This document shows, piece by piece, positions 51,870-61,251 of a stretch of DNA of 64,000 bases. Within the stretch, counting starts at the first letter, position 1. Each line of letters starts with the position of its first letter. The stretch covers positions 992,001-1,056,000 of the forward strand of contig CAIKMD010000007.1 of the NCBI GenBank assembly GCA_903828515.1, given 5' to 3'. The notes under the pieces were generated by a model. That model was not told where the DNA came from, ran no database searches, and worked only from the letters and a program-made list of their open reading frames with translations. This DNA is from an uncultured Rhodospirillales bacterium (lineage in GTDB: Bacteria; Pseudomonadota; Alphaproteobacteria; ATCC43930; CGMCC-115725). Made by a program: the position numbers and the translations under genes.

Positions 51870-52103
51870 GGTAATCCCCTTGGGTTCTGTGTTGGCTGTC
51901 GAACACGGCACAGACCGACGATCAGTGCCTGTTACTCACCTATTCGCCGGGGGTCGGCTCTTGGTTACAGGGGTTTGAAAAAATATTCGGCGATCCGGTC
52001 GGGACAGGAGAAAACGGGGCGCATCGGCTTGTTGACGGCATGATGCGGATATAGAATTCCCGAGCGACCATAAAAATTCGTCATAAATCCGGAGGAAACT
52101 GAT

Positions 52104-52904
52104 TTGGCGCGCCATATTCCCGGACCGCTCTTCTTCGATTTGCACGGGCCTTCGGGCATGCCGATGCTCTTCCTCCATTCCACGCCCGACGATCATCGCT
52201 TGTGGATGTATCAGACCGCGAGTTTCTCATCCTGGTATCGCACCATCGCCGTCGATCTCGCCGGCTATGGGCGTTCGCCGCCGGCGCAAAAGGGCGTGAG
52301 CCTTGCCGATCAGGCCGATGCCACTTGGGAGGTCGTCGATCGGGTGTCATCGGGGAAGGTCATCGTCCACGGCAACTCGATGGGCAGCCTGGTCGCCATG
52401 CACATGGCTCATCAGCAGCCGGATCGCGTGCCGTGCCTCATCCTGTCCGGTACCGGCTACCTGCCGACCCGCGATGCGATGAAAGTATGGGCCAAGCGTT
52501 ACGCCGAGGAAGGAATCGAGTTGCGTTACAAGCAGTGCCTGGATCATTTCTCGCCGCCGGCCCAAAAACTGCCGCATGTGCAGAATTACGCGCGCATGGT
52601 CTGCGAACTCAATAATCCGTCGACGGTCGGCAGCATCATCGCGATGAACGAAGCCTTGTATCGGGACATCGAACCGGATTCATTCTTCGACGAATTGAGA
52701 ATGCCGACGGTCGTGATCAGCGGCACCGCCGACCGCAACCACGAGGCGGCCCGCGAGCTGCACCGGCATATCAAAGGCTCGACCTTCCGGGAAATCGAGG
52801 GCGCGGGCCATGCCGTGATGCAAGAGGCGCCCTGGCTCTATGATCGATACAGCATCGAGTTGATCGCCAAGCATGGCCTGTGGCCGGGAGAGATGCCGAC
52901 ATGA
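52104..52904 (+). CDS. Alpha/beta hydrolase
   Basis: A 266-residue enzyme starting with TTG after GGAGGAAACTGA. FLHSTPDDHRLW near residue 23 is the oxyanion loop, GNSMGS near 90 holds the nucleophile, ISGTADRN near 200 the acid and EGAGHAV near 230 the histidine. The fold and size match C-C bond hydrolases of meta-cleavage pathways and related esterases. Its stop overlaps the start of the Rieske oxygenase gene as ATGA, so it belongs to the aromatic catabolic locus. Substrate is inferred only. Confidence 0.92.
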   Translation: MARHIPGPLFFDLHGPSGMPMLFLHSTPDDHRLWMYQTASFSSWYRTIAVDLAGYGRSPPAQKGVSLADQADATWEVVDRVSSGKVIVHGNSMGSLVAMHMAHQQPDRVPCLILSGTGYLPTRDAMKVWAKRYAEEGIELRYKQCLDHFSPPAQKLPHVQNYARMVCELNNPSTVGSIIAMNEALYRDIEPDSFFDELRMPTVVISGTADRNHEAARELHRHIKGSTFREIEGAGHAVMQEAPWLYDRYSIELIAKHGLWPGEMPT

Positions 52905-54181
52905 GGCGCGAGGAACACGAACTCCTGTCCGGTCTCGCACCGGGAACGCCGATGGGCGATCTGTTGCGCCGGTATTGGACGGCGGCGGTGTTGTCGCGCG
53001 AGCTCGAGGCGGATGGCGCGCCGGTGCGCGTGACGCTGCTGGGCGAAGACCTCGTCGCCTTTCGCGACAGCAAGGGCCGGGTCGGATTGCTGGACGAGCA
53101 CTGCGCGCATCGCGGTGCGTCGCTCTATTTCGGCAAGAACATGAATGGCGGTCTTTCCTGCTGGTATCACGGCTGGAAATACGACGTCGACGGCAAATGC
53201 CTCGATCAGCCGAACGAGCCGCCGCAAACGCGGTTCTGCGATCGAGTGAAGCACACGGCCTATCCCTGCATCGAGCGTAACGGCGTGGTGTGGACCTATA
53301 TGGGGCCGCCCGACAAGAAGCCGGAAATGCCCGCGCTCGAATGGCTGACAGTTCCCGAAAGCCACGTCTTCGTCTCGAAACGCCTGCAGCAATGCAATTG
53401 GCTGCAGGGAATGGACGGTGACATCGACGGCTGCCATCTGGGCTTCCTGCACGGTCACGTCATCGAGCAGGTGCCGGACCTCAACCAATTCCGTTCGGCG
53501 AAATGGCTGATCCGCGATCTCTATCCCGTCTTCGATCCGGTCACCATCCCGTCGGGAATATTGCTGTCGACGCGAAGAAATGCCGCGGAGGACACTCATT
53601 ACTATCGCGTGAACCAGTGGTTCCTGCCGGGCTACACCACCATTCCGCTGCCCGGCGACGGGCCGCAGGCCGGGCACTCATGGGTTCCCCGGGATCGCGG
53701 GCAGAGTTGGGTTTTTACGTTTTCATGGCACCCGAGCCGGCCGCTCACCGACGCCGAGCGAGCGGACTTCGAGGAGGGGAAGTCGGCGGTACATGCGGAA
53801 TTGATTCCCGGCACGTTCGTCCCGAGTCACAACAAGGCCAACGACTACGCCGATCCCGACGCGCCGCCGGCCAATCAGCCGTGGATGCGAATCAAGAACT
53901 TCCAGGACCAGGATATGAGCATCACCGAAAGCATGGGCGGGCTTTATGACCGCACGCGCGAGAGCCTTGGTTCGACCGATAAGGTGCTCATACAGACGCG
54001 CCGCCGCCTCATGGCAGCGGCGCGCAGTGTCCAGGAGGGACAGGATCCGCCCGGGCTCGATCCGGACAGTTTCCGTTTTCGGCCCTATTCGGCCGAATTG
54101 CCGCGCAGCGTGACCGACTGGCGCGAGGCCGTCGGTGACGCGATCGAGACCCGTCCCGAAACCTATCGCAATTCGGTGTGA
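52901..54181 (+). CDS. Rieske non-haem iron oxygenase, large subunit
   Basis: A 426-residue oxygenase. The Rieske cluster is CAHRGASL near residue 70 and CWYHGWKYD near 90 (CxH...CxxH), and the mononuclear iron site is DIDGCHLGFLHGH near 180. The pattern is that of phthalate 4,5-dioxygenase and vanillate-type oxygenases, which use a separate reductase not seen here. Overlap with the hydrolase stop sets the start at ATG 52901. It probably hydroxylates or demethylates an aromatic substrate in the cytoplasm. The reductase must be elsewhere. Confidence 0.94.
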   Translation: MRREEHELLSGLAPGTPMGDLLRRYWTAAVLSRELEADGAPVRVTLLGEDLVAFRDSKGRVGLLDEHCAHRGASLYFGKNMNGGLSCWYHGWKYDVDGKCLDQPNEPPQTRFCDRVKHTAYPCIERNGVVWTYMGPPDKKPEMPALEWLTVPESHVFVSKRLQQCNWLQGMDGDIDGCHLGFLHGHVIEQVPDLNQFRSAKWLIRDLYPVFDPVTIPSGILLSTRRNAAEDTHYYRVNQWFLPGYTTIPLPGDGPQAGHSWVPRDRGQSWVFTFSWHPSRPLTDAERADFEEGKSAVHAELIPGTFVPSHNKANDYADPDAPPANQPWMRIKNFQDQDMSITESMGGLYDRTRESLGSTDKVLIQTRRRLMAAARSVQEGQDPPGLDPDSFRFRPYSAELPRSVTDWREAVGDAIETRPETYRNSV

Positions 54182-54191
54182 GGCGCGGCCG

Positions 54192-54938
54192 CTAGAGTGG
54201 TATTCCCTGGCTCACGACCTTGCGTTCCCAATAATCCCACAGCAGCCGGTGGCCCCAAGTGCCTTTGCGTTCGCCGCGCAGACCTTCCCACATGGCTTCG
54301 GAGAACGGCTTGGCGCCGCCCAGCGCTTCGGCATCGATCTGGTATTGGGCGTTTTCCTCGATGTAGGTGCAGGCGCTGAGCGCGGCCTCGCAGGTGTCGC
54401 CGACGACGACCGAACCGTGGCCGCGCATCTGGCAGGCGACGTTTTTGCCCAGGGTTTTCGACAGCGCGACCGCCGACGTATCGTCCAGCACCATGCGAGG
54501 ATCGTCCCAGGTCGGCACGCCGCCGGCGAGGAAACCGGCCTGGGAGTAGACCGGCACGATATCGCGCTTGGCGATCCCGAGCAGCGTCGAGGCCCGCGCG
54601 TGCAAATGCGCGACCGAGCCGATTTCGGGCCGATCCTTGTGGATTTGCGTATGGATGCGCCACTCGGCCGGAATCTGCATCGGCTTGTCGCCGCCCGGAT
54701 GATAGAGAATCTGGCCCGCGAGATTGAAAACGAAAATCTGATCGATGCGGACTTCGGTCTTTTCCGATCCCGCGCCAGGCGTCATCAGGACGATGTCGCT
54801 ATCGGGAACGCGGATCGAGATATGGCCGTACAAACCGATGCTTCCCTGCATGCCGGCAACCCGGCACATGATCGCCAGTTTGCGCCGCAATTCGAATTCC
54901 TCGGCGGATATCTTGCGCTTATCTGTCAATTCACTCAC
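54192..54938 (-). CDS. Class II aldolase/adducin-family protein
   Basis: A 248-residue enzyme starting with GTG after GGGAGGGGACGACGCC. The fold includes GSIGLYGHISIRVPDSD near residue 33, HLHARAS near 110 (metal histidines) and CQMRGHGSVVVGD near 170. Class II aldolases and epimerases of this type bind zinc and cleave or isomerise hydroxy acids. It is convergent with the Rieske gene, 10 bases apart, and divergent from the VOC gene. It could act on a ring-cleavage product. Confidence 0.93.
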   Translation of the reverse strand: MSELTDKRKISAEEFELRRKLAIMCRVAGMQGSIGLYGHISIRVPDSDIVLMTPGAGSEKTEVRIDQIFVFNLAGQILYHPGGDKPMQIPAEWRIHTQIHKDRPEIGSVAHLHARASTLLGIAKRDIVPVYSQAGFLAGGVPTWDDPRMVLDDTSAVALSKTLGKNVACQMRGHGSVVVGDTCEAALSACTYIEENAQYQIDAEALGGAKPFSEAMWEGLRGERKGTWGHRLLWDYWERKVVSQGIPL

Positions 54939-55027
54939 GGCGTCGTCCCCTCCCGTATTGTCCGATGTTGATGGCCCGATCGCCGACTCTAACCGCTCGG
55001 GGGATTAATCGGTAGAGCGGGATTTCG

Positions 55028-55055
55028 TTGTCGTTGCGCGCGGCATAAATATGTT
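55028..55055 (+). promoter_or_regulatory. Possible promoter of the VOC gene
   Basis: TTGTCG (55028-55033) and TATGTT (55050-55055), 16 bases apart, form a plausible promoter upstream of the VOC gene, similar to the pair before the molybdenum hydroxylase operon. It lies in an AT-richer gap between divergent genes. Confidence 0.3.
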
Positions 55056-55105
55056 AAGTTGAGGGATCTTCGATCGATGTAAAAACAAAGATGACGGGAG
55101 GGATC

Positions 55106-55549
55106 ATGTCTCAAGACACCAAGGCCGGGGTTGCGCCGGCGCTCAAGTTGAATTTTATCTCGCACGCCACACTCGAAACGAGTGATCTCGAAAAATCGCG
55201 CAAATTCTACGAGGAATTTCTGGGCCTCGACGTGATCGAGATGAGCCCCGTCGCGCTTTGCCTGCGGCTCGGTGGACACAACACGGTGGTCGTCGTGAAG
55301 ACGGCCAATCGTGCCGTGATGCCGATGATCAATCATAACGGGCTGGACGTCGGCTCGACCGAGGAAGTGGACGCCGCCTATCGCACCGTGATGGAACAAA
55401 AGGACAAATGGGGGATGCACAAAATCACCCCGCCGAAGGAACAGCACGGCAGCTACAGCTTCTATTTCTGGGATGCCGACGAGAATGTCTGGGAAATCCT
55501 GAGAAATTCGCCGATCGGTTATTCCAACCTGTTTCAAGCCAAAGACTGA
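55106..55549 (+). CDS. VOC-family protein (glyoxalase/extradiol-like)
   Basis: A 147-residue single-chain VOC protein. The two beta-alpha-beta-beta-beta repeats start at SHATLETSDLEKSRKFY near residue 21 and INHNGLDVGSTEE near 80; metal candidates are the histidines of these strands and the glutamate in VWEILRN near 136. GGGAGGGATC supports ATG 55106. Small VOC enzymes of this kind cleave catechols or isomerise lactones. It precedes the TRAP receptor and decarboxylase genes, and is probably part of the catabolic set. Confidence 0.85.
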   Translation: MSQDTKAGVAPALKLNFISHATLETSDLEKSRKFYEEFLGLDVIEMSPVALCLRLGGHNTVVVVKTANRAVMPMINHNGLDVGSTEEVDAAYRTVMEQKDKWGMHKITPPKEQHGSYSFYFWDADENVWEILRNSPIGYSNLFQAKD

Positions 55550-55642
55550 AAAAGAGTTCGCTTCGCGTCTCGAGCGGCGTTGCGAACCGAACAAATAAAC
55601 AAGCAAACGGGACGGATCGTCCCGCTATTGGGGGAAAGTCTG

Positions 55643-56653
55643 ATGAGACGATTGGTATGTCGTGCGATTTGTATCGCTGTCGCGCTGTTGGCCGGTGGAG
55701 CGCCTGCTTTCGCGCAAACGAATCTGATCCTCACGACGATGAGCCCGCCGGGGAACGATTTCAGCACGGAATTCTTCGGCCCCTGGGCGGAAAGAATGAA
55801 CGCGGCGTCGAAGGGCAGCCTTCACGTCGATGTTCGCGACGGCTACGCCGTGGCGAATTACGGCAATGTCTACGAACGCGTCATGGACGACGTGGTGCAG
55901 ATCGGCTGGGGCATGCAGGGCATCATCGCCGGCCGCTTCCCGCTGACCGAAATCGCCACCTTCCCGTTCGAGGCCGATAACGCCGAGCAGGCCTCGGTCG
56001 CCTTGTACCGCCTCTACAAGGCGGGAGCCTTCGGCGCCGAGTACAAGGACGTCAAGCCGCTGGTGCTCGGCACCTTCCCGATGAACGGCGTGCATTACGC
56101 GAAAAAGCCGCCCTCGGTCGACAATTTCAACGGCCTCAAGGTCCGGGCGGCCAGCAAGCCGCAAGCCGAATGGATCGAGCGCCTGGGCGGCGCGCCGATT
56201 TCGATGCCGCCGGAAGACCTCTATCAGTCGCTCCAGCGCAGCACGATCGACGCGACGCTGCAGGGTTGGTCGACCTTCGGTCCGATCAAGCTGGCGGACG
56301 TCACCAGCTTCCATGTCGACGCGGCGTTCGGCACCTCGACCATCATGCACTTCATGTCGCAGAAGAAATACGACGCCCTGCCGGCCGACGCGCGCAAGGC
56401 GATCGACGATAATTCCGGCGAGGCGATGAGCCGCAGCTGGGGAAAATTCGTCGACGCGCTGGCGCAAAAACTGCGCACGCAGGTTCTGGCGCTGCCCAAC
56501 CAGACCGAGGTGAAACTGACCGCCGAACAATCCCGCTCGTGGCGGGAGAAAGTGGCGCCGGTCGCGGATGAATGGACCAAGGCCCATCCGGGGGGCGATC
56601 AACTGTTGAAGCAATATCGTGCCGCGCTCGCCGACGTGAAGGCGGGCCGGTAG
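55643..56653 (+). CDS. TRAP transporter solute receptor, DctP family (orphan)
   Basis: A 336-residue periplasmic receptor with signal peptide (about 1-25, ending AFA). The family sequence appears in LTTMSPPGNDFSTEF near residue 28, GLKVRAASKPQAEWIERLGG near 165 and LQRSTIDATLQGW near 200. It is a full-length paralogue of the receptor at 8456-9487. No membrane permease genes are present. Its place next to the VOC and amidohydrolase genes mirrors the first catabolic locus, which suggests a similar class of aromatic acid ligand. Confidence 0.92.
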   Translation: MRRLVCRAICIAVALLAGGAPAFAQTNLILTTMSPPGNDFSTEFFGPWAERMNAASKGSLHVDVRDGYAVANYGNVYERVMDDVVQIGWGMQGIIAGRFPLTEIATFPFEADNAEQASVALYRLYKAGAFGAEYKDVKPLVLGTFPMNGVHYAKKPPSVDNFNGLKVRAASKPQAEWIERLGGAPISMPPEDLYQSLQRSTIDATLQGWSTFGPIKLADVTSFHVDAAFGTSTIMHFMSQKKYDALPADARKAIDDNSGEAMSRSWGKFVDALAQKLRTQVLALPNQTEVKLTAEQSRSWREKVAPVADEWTKAHPGGDQLLKQYRAALADVKAGR

Positions 56654-56681
56654 CGCGACCGTTCAAGGAGAGAGAAAAGAC

Positions 56682-57629
56682 ATGACGACAGGTCGCCGCG
56701 TCGACGTACACCATCATTTTTATCCGCCCGAATATCTCGATGCGATCCGGGGTGGTGGGCACGGCGCCGATGGCGGCTTGTTTCCCGGCGTCACGAACTG
56801 GACGCCTGCCCGGACCATCGAGGAAATGGACCGGCACGGCGCGACGACGGCGGTGCTGTCGCTGTCGCCGCCGGGGTGCCAGCTGGGGGACGTCGATTTC
56901 AATCGCCGGCTTGCCCGTCTCTGCGGCGACTATGCCGCCGGGATGATTCGGGACAATCCGGGACGCTTCGGGCTATTCGCGCCGATGCCGATGCCGGATA
57001 TCGACGGCACGCTCCAGGCCATCGCCTATGCGCTGGACGTGCTGAAGGCCGAAGGCATCGCCTTGATGACGAGCTATGGCAATCGTTGGCTGGGCGATCC
57101 GCTCTTCGATCCGGTGATGGAAGAATTGAACCGGCGCAAAGCGGTTGTCTACGTTCACCCGCTTGCGGCGGATTGCTGTACCGGTCTGATCGATTGGGTT
57201 CCGGACGCGCTGATCGAATATCCGAACGATACCAGCCGCGCGATCCTGAGCCTGATGTTCGGCGGAACGCTGACGCGCTTGCCGGATATCCGTTTCATTT
57301 TCTGCCATGGCGGCGGCACGATCCCGTTTCTCTCGGGCCGGATCAAACATTCGGGTTCCAATCGGCCTTTCCTCAGTCGGGTGCCGAAGGGAATCGACTA
57401 CGAGCTGCGCAAGCTCCATTACGATATCGCACTCGCGGCGTTTCGGCCGTCGCTGCTGGCGCTGTTGGATTATATTCCGCTCTCCCAGATTCTGTTGGGT
57501 AGCGACTATCCCTTTTCGTCGATCGGCACGTCGATCGAGGGATTGGCGACGATGAATCTGTCGGCCGATCAGTTGCAGACGATCTACTGCGACAATGCCG
57601 AGCGCCTGATGCCGACCCTGCCGAAGTGA
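56682..57629 (+). CDS. Amidohydrolase-2 (ACMSD-like decarboxylase/hydrolase)
   Basis: A 315-residue TIM-barrel protein of the same family as the protein at 515-1507. The metal pair is complete here: VDVHHHFYPP (H10-H-H12), with IFCHGGGTIPFL near residue 205 and LLGSDYPFSS near 275 carrying further ligands and the catalytic aspartate. ACMSD-type enzymes remove CO2 from carboxymuconate semialdehyde and resorcylates. GGAGAGAGAAA precedes the start. It lies after the TRAP receptor and VOC genes and is probably a late step in the same pathway. Confidence 0.9.
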   Translation: MTTGRRVDVHHHFYPPEYLDAIRGGGHGADGGLFPGVTNWTPARTIEEMDRHGATTAVLSLSPPGCQLGDVDFNRRLARLCGDYAAGMIRDNPGRFGLFAPMPMPDIDGTLQAIAYALDVLKAEGIALMTSYGNRWLGDPLFDPVMEELNRRKAVVYVHPLAADCCTGLIDWVPDALIEYPNDTSRAILSLMFGGTLTRLPDIRFIFCHGGGTIPFLSGRIKHSGSNRPFLSRVPKGIDYELRKLHYDIALAAFRPSLLALLDYIPLSQILLGSDYPFSSIGTSIEGLATMNLSADQLQTIYCDNAERLMPTLPK

Positions 57630-57648
57630 CGCGAAAGCTGCGACGTTT

Positions 57649-58053
57649 TTACGTCCGCGCGATCAGCACGTAATCCCAGAGCACCGCGACCGAGGCCACG
57701 ATCAGCACCAGGAACGTGAGGCTCATGCCGGTGGCGCGGAAGACGAATTTCTCGTTTTCCTGCGAAATGCCGAAGGCATGGATGACGCGGCCCAGCACGA
57801 GAATGATGCAGAGGATGTGGAGGACGTAGATCGAGTTGCGCTGCATCTGCATGGCGCTGAGCAGGATCAGCGCGAGCGGCACGTACTCGGCGAAATTGCC
57901 GTGGGCGCGGATCGCGCGTTCGAGGCGGATATTGCCGCCGGTGCCGACCGCGGCTTTGGCGCTGCCGCGCAGGTTCATGATGCGAATGGCGAGAATGATG
58001 TAGATCAGCGCCAGGATGGCCGCATAGGCCGGAACGATGAAAGGTACGGGCAT
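57649..58053 (-). CDS. MAPEG-family membrane protein
   Basis: A 134-residue membrane protein with four helices. NIRLERAIRAHGNFAEYVPLALIL (residues about 44-66) is the glutathione-binding signature of MAPEG enzymes, which conjugate or oxidise lipophilic substrates in the membrane. GGAGAATCG precedes ATG 58053. It converges on the amidohydrolase gene, 20 bases apart, and lies downstream of the MFS gene on the same strand. It may help to detoxify reactive aromatic intermediates. Confidence 0.85.
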   Translation of the reverse strand: MPVPFIVPAYAAILALIYIILAIRIMNLRGSAKAAVGTGGNIRLERAIRAHGNFAEYVPLALILLSAMQMQRNSIYVLHILCIILVLGRVIHAFGISQENEKFVFRATGMSLTFLVLIVASVAVLWDYVLIART

Positions 58054-58124
58054 TCGATTCTCCGGGTGACACGGCGAAGACGTATTCAATAACGGTCGGC
58101 GACGACGCTTGGTTGCGTCCGCGT

Positions 58125-59396
58125 TCAGTCGCCTTGGGCGGGCGCCATGATGAACCGGTCCATGCGCCGCAGGGCGGGGAAGACGCGGCAGGCGGCGGCG
58201 GCCACGATCATCGTCGCGACGCCGCCCAGCACGACCGAGCCGACCGCGCCAAACCAATAGGCGGTGACGCCCGATTCGAATTCGCCGAGCTGGTTCGAGG
58301 TGCCGACGAAAAGCGAGTTGACCGCGCTGACGCGGCCGCGGATCGCATCGGGCGTTGCGGTCTGGACCAGCGTCGAGCGCACGACGACGCTGACGACATC
58401 GGCCGCGCCGACGACGACCAGGGCGGCGAACGACAGCGGCGCCCAGGACGATAGGCCGAATACCATCGTGGCCGCGCCGAAGACGCCGACGGTGATCAGC
58501 ATCCGGCTGCCGACATGGCGTTCGAGCGGATGACGCGCGAGATAGAGCCCGGCGCTCAGGGCGCCAACCGCCGGCGCGCTGCGTAGGAGACCGAGGCCCA
58601 GCGGACCGACCTCGAGAATGTCGCGCGCGAAAATCGGCAAAAGGGCGGACGCGCCGCCGAAGAACACCCCGAACATGTCGAGGGTGATCGCCCCGCGCAC
58701 CGCCTCGGCATGACGGATGAAGCTGACCCCGCTCATGAAGCTCTTCCACGACAGCGGCTGGACCGTCGGCGGCGGGGTGCGTGGCAATAACGAGATCATC
58801 ACGATGCCGATCGTCGTCATCGTCACGACACCGAAGAAGGCGACCGGCGCGCCGAGGAGAAACAGGAAACCGCCGAGCATCGGGCCGGTCACCACCGCCA
58901 TCTGATTGACGAGCGAGCCGGCGGGGGTGATGCGCGGATAGACTGCGACGGGCACAAGGCTGGGCAACAGGGCGGCCTGCGCCGGTTGTTCGAAGGCGCG
59001 GCCGACGCCGAAACACGCGATGAGGATAAAGATCAGTGTTGGTGTGCCGAGGTCCAGGAGGGCGAGGGTGCCGATCACGGCTGCCGACAGGGCCTGAACA
59101 GCCCACGCCGCGATCAACACGAAGCGGCGCGGGAAGTTGTCGATCATCTGTCCAGCGATCAGCGCGAAGCTCGCGGTCGGCAGGAACATCGCCAGGCCGA
59201 CAAAGCCGAGATCGAGCGCGCTGTTGGTCAGCGAGTAGATGTACCAGCCGATCGCCACGCCCTGGATCTGGAACGAGACGGAGGCGCAAAACCGCGCCAC
59301 CAGAAAGCATTTCACCGGTCGGGTGAAGATGCTTGCTGGCTTTTCGCCGGAATCGGTTTCGCGCGGAGCCCCGTCGCTAGGGCCGTCGTCGTCCAT
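58125..59396 (-). CDS. MFS transporter, EntS-like efflux type
   Basis: A 423-residue major facilitator with 12 helices. VARFCASVSFQIQGVAIGWYIYSL in helix 1 and LVPVAVYPRITPAGSLVNQMAVVTGPMLGG near residue 150 match the enterobactin exporter-like group. It starts at ATG 59396 with AGGT upstream. It is followed 71 bases later by the MAPEG gene. Export of an aromatic product or of a xenobiotic is likely; the substrate is not known. Confidence 0.88.
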   Translation of the reverse strand: MDDDGPSDGAPRETDSGEKPASIFTRPVKCFLVARFCASVSFQIQGVAIGWYIYSLTNSALDLGFVGLAMFLPTASFALIAGQMIDNFPRRFVLIAAWAVQALSAAVIGTLALLDLGTPTLIFILIACFGVGRAFEQPAQAALLPSLVPVAVYPRITPAGSLVNQMAVVTGPMLGGFLFLLGAPVAFFGVVTMTTIGIVMISLLPRTPPPTVQPLSWKSFMSGVSFIRHAEAVRGAITLDMFGVFFGGASALLPIFARDILEVGPLGLGLLRSAPAVGALSAGLYLARHPLERHVGSRMLITVGVFGAATMVFGLSSWAPLSFAALVVVGAADVVSVVVRSTLVQTATPDAIRGRVSAVNSLFVGTSNQLGEFESGVTAYWFGAVGSVVLGGVATMIVAAAACRVFPALRRMDRFIMAPAQGD

Positions 59397-59424
59397 ACCT
59401 AACGCTTCGACCTCACCAGGCGGC

Positions 59425-60312
59425 TTATGCGACGACCTTGTTGCGGAGAACGCCGACGCCCTCGACTTCGGCTTCCATCACGTCGCCGACGTTGAGGAAT
59501 TTCTGCGGCGTCATGCCGAGCGCCACGCCCGACGGCGTGCCGGTCGCGATCACGTCGCCGGGATGGAGGGTGAGGCTCGCGCACACGGCTTCGATGATTG
59601 CCGGAATGCCGAACAGCAGGTCCGAGGTATTTGAATCCTGGCGCGTCTCGCCATTGACCCGCAGCGTGATGCGGTGGCCGGACGGATCGCCGAACTCGTC
59701 CTTCGTCGTGATGGACGGGCCCATCGGGCCGAACGTGTCGAAGCTCTTGCCCTTGAACCACTGGCCGTGCGCCTGCTGCTTGTCGCGCGCGGTGACGTCG
59801 TTGAAGACGGTGTAGCCGAAGATATAGTCCATCGCCTTCGCGGCCGGCACGTCGAGCGCGATCTTGCCGATCACGATGGCGAGTTCGACTTCATAGTCGA
59901 GTTGGTCGGTGTTCTTGGCATGGCGCAGCACGTTGTCCTCGGGACCGATCACGGTGGTGAAAGGCTTCGAGAAGATTTCCGGCACCGGCGGGAACTTGAC
60001 CGGAATGTTGCGGGCGCGCGCGCCCTCTTCGATGTGGGCCTTATAGTTGCGGCCGATGCAGAAGATGTTTTTGCGCGGATGCGGGATCGGCGCATAGAGC
60101 TTGGTGCTGGCGAGCGGCAGCCAGCCGGCGCTGTCGGTCGCGGCGCTGACGACCTTCTTTGCCTCGGCGAGCGCGGCGTCGCCGCCTTCGATGAAGGCGA
60201 TCATGTTGTCGGGCAACGCTGCCGACGCTTTGTTGAGATCGAGAATGCCGCGCTTGGCGTCGACCACGCCCAAACGTTCCTTGCCGGCGGCGGCGAATGT
60301 CACGAGCTTCAT
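59425..60312 (-). CDS. Fumarylacetoacetate hydrolase (FAH) family protein
   Basis: A 295-residue enzyme with the FAH fold: IFCIGRNYKAHIEEG near residue 83, DYEVELAIVIGK near 143 (metal-binding E/D) and VIATGTPSGVALG near 258. Members hydrolyse or decarboxylate meta-cleavage products, for example the OPET decarboxylase of homoprotocatechuate degradation. GAGGACGGTC precedes the start. It is divergent from the HpaI-type aldolase gene at 60445. Together they can do the end of an aromatic meta-cleavage pathway. Confidence 0.92.
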   Translation of the reverse strand: MKLVTFAAAGKERLGVVDAKRGILDLNKASAALPDNMIAFIEGGDAALAEAKKVVSAATDSAGWLPLASTKLYAPIPHPRKNIFCIGRNYKAHIEEGARARNIPVKFPPVPEIFSKPFTTVIGPEDNVLRHAKNTDQLDYEVELAIVIGKIALDVPAAKAMDYIFGYTVFNDVTARDKQQAHGQWFKGKSFDTFGPMGPSITTKDEFGDPSGHRITLRVNGETRQDSNTSDLLFGIPAIIEAVCASLTLHPGDVIATGTPSGVALGMTPQKFLNVGDVMEAEVEGVGVLRNKVVA

Positions 60313-60444
60313 GACCGTCCTCTGCTTGTTGAAATTGCCGCATCGCTGATTTCCGTTGCATTGGAACGGGCACGGCGGCTTCATTCCAACCTAGCAGGAA
60401 GGCGGGTCCCCTTTCAACCGAGGGGCCGGAAGGGCGAGGGGACA

Positions 60445-61230
60445 ATGGCTGAGTTGAAAAATCCGGCGCGCGTGCGGCTCGAGAACGGCGAGGTGTCGAT
60501 CGGCGTGGGCATTCGGCTCGCGCGCGGCGCCGAGATCGGGCGGATCATGGCGAGTTGCGGCTGGGACTGGCTGTTCATCGATCTCGAACACGGCTCGATG
60601 TCGCTTGAGACGTGCGGCCAGATGTCGGTCGCGGCGCTCGATGCCGGGATCGCGCCGATCGTGCGTATTCCGAACGGCCAATACGATATGGCGACACGCG
60701 CGCTCGATGCCGGCGCCTGGGGCGTGGTGATGCCGCATGTCGATACGCCCGAGGAAGCTGCTGAAGTCGTTGCGCGGGTCAAGTATCCGCCGCAGGGCCA
60801 TCGTTCGGTGATGGGCTCGCTGCCGCAATTCGGCTTTCGCGGCCTCGGCGCCGGCGAAGCATCGAAGATCATCAACGCGCAGATGCTGGTCACGGTGATG
60901 ATCGAGACGCCGCTCGCACTGGCGAACGCCGAGAAGATCGCGGCGGTGCCGGGCGTCGATTGTCTTTTGATCGGCACCAGCGATCTCGCGATGGAGATGG
61001 GCATCCCCGGCCAGTTCACCCATGCCGATATCGTCGCCGCGTATGAGAAGGTGATCGCTGCGTGTCATCAGGCGAATAAATGGCCGGGCATGGGTGGCGT
61101 CTATGTCGACGACCTGCTGCGTCGTTATATTGGCCTCGGCATGCGGATGATCCTGGGCGGTAACGACCTGCCCTTCTTGATGGGCGGCGCCACCGACCGC
61201 GCGAAGAATTTAAGAGCGGCGTTGTCCTGA
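60445..61230 (+). CDS. HpcH/HpaI aldolase family protein
   Basis: A 261-residue class II pyruvate aldolase. IGVGIRLARGAEIGRIMASCGWDWLFIDLEHGSM (first part, residues about 18-52) and TVMIETPLALANAEKIAAV near 150 carry the metal-binding Glu and Asp and the catalytic histidine. Known members split 4-hydroxy-2-oxo acids into pyruvate and an aldehyde. It begins at ATG 60445 after AGGGGAC-like sequence. It is divergent from the FAH gene, so the two are likely to be co-regulated and to complete a meta-cleavage pathway. Confidence 0.92.
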   Translation: MAELKNPARVRLENGEVSIGVGIRLARGAEIGRIMASCGWDWLFIDLEHGSMSLETCGQMSVAALDAGIAPIVRIPNGQYDMATRALDAGAWGVVMPHVDTPEEAAEVVARVKYPPQGHRSVMGSLPQFGFRGLGAGEASKIINAQMLVTVMIETPLALANAEKIAAVPGVDCLLIGTSDLAMEMGIPGQFTHADIVAAYEKVIAACHQANKWPGMGGVYVDDLLRRYIGLGMRMILGGNDLPFLMGGATDRAKNLRAALS

Positions 61231-61251
61231 TTCAGAAACCCTCGCTGAAAA

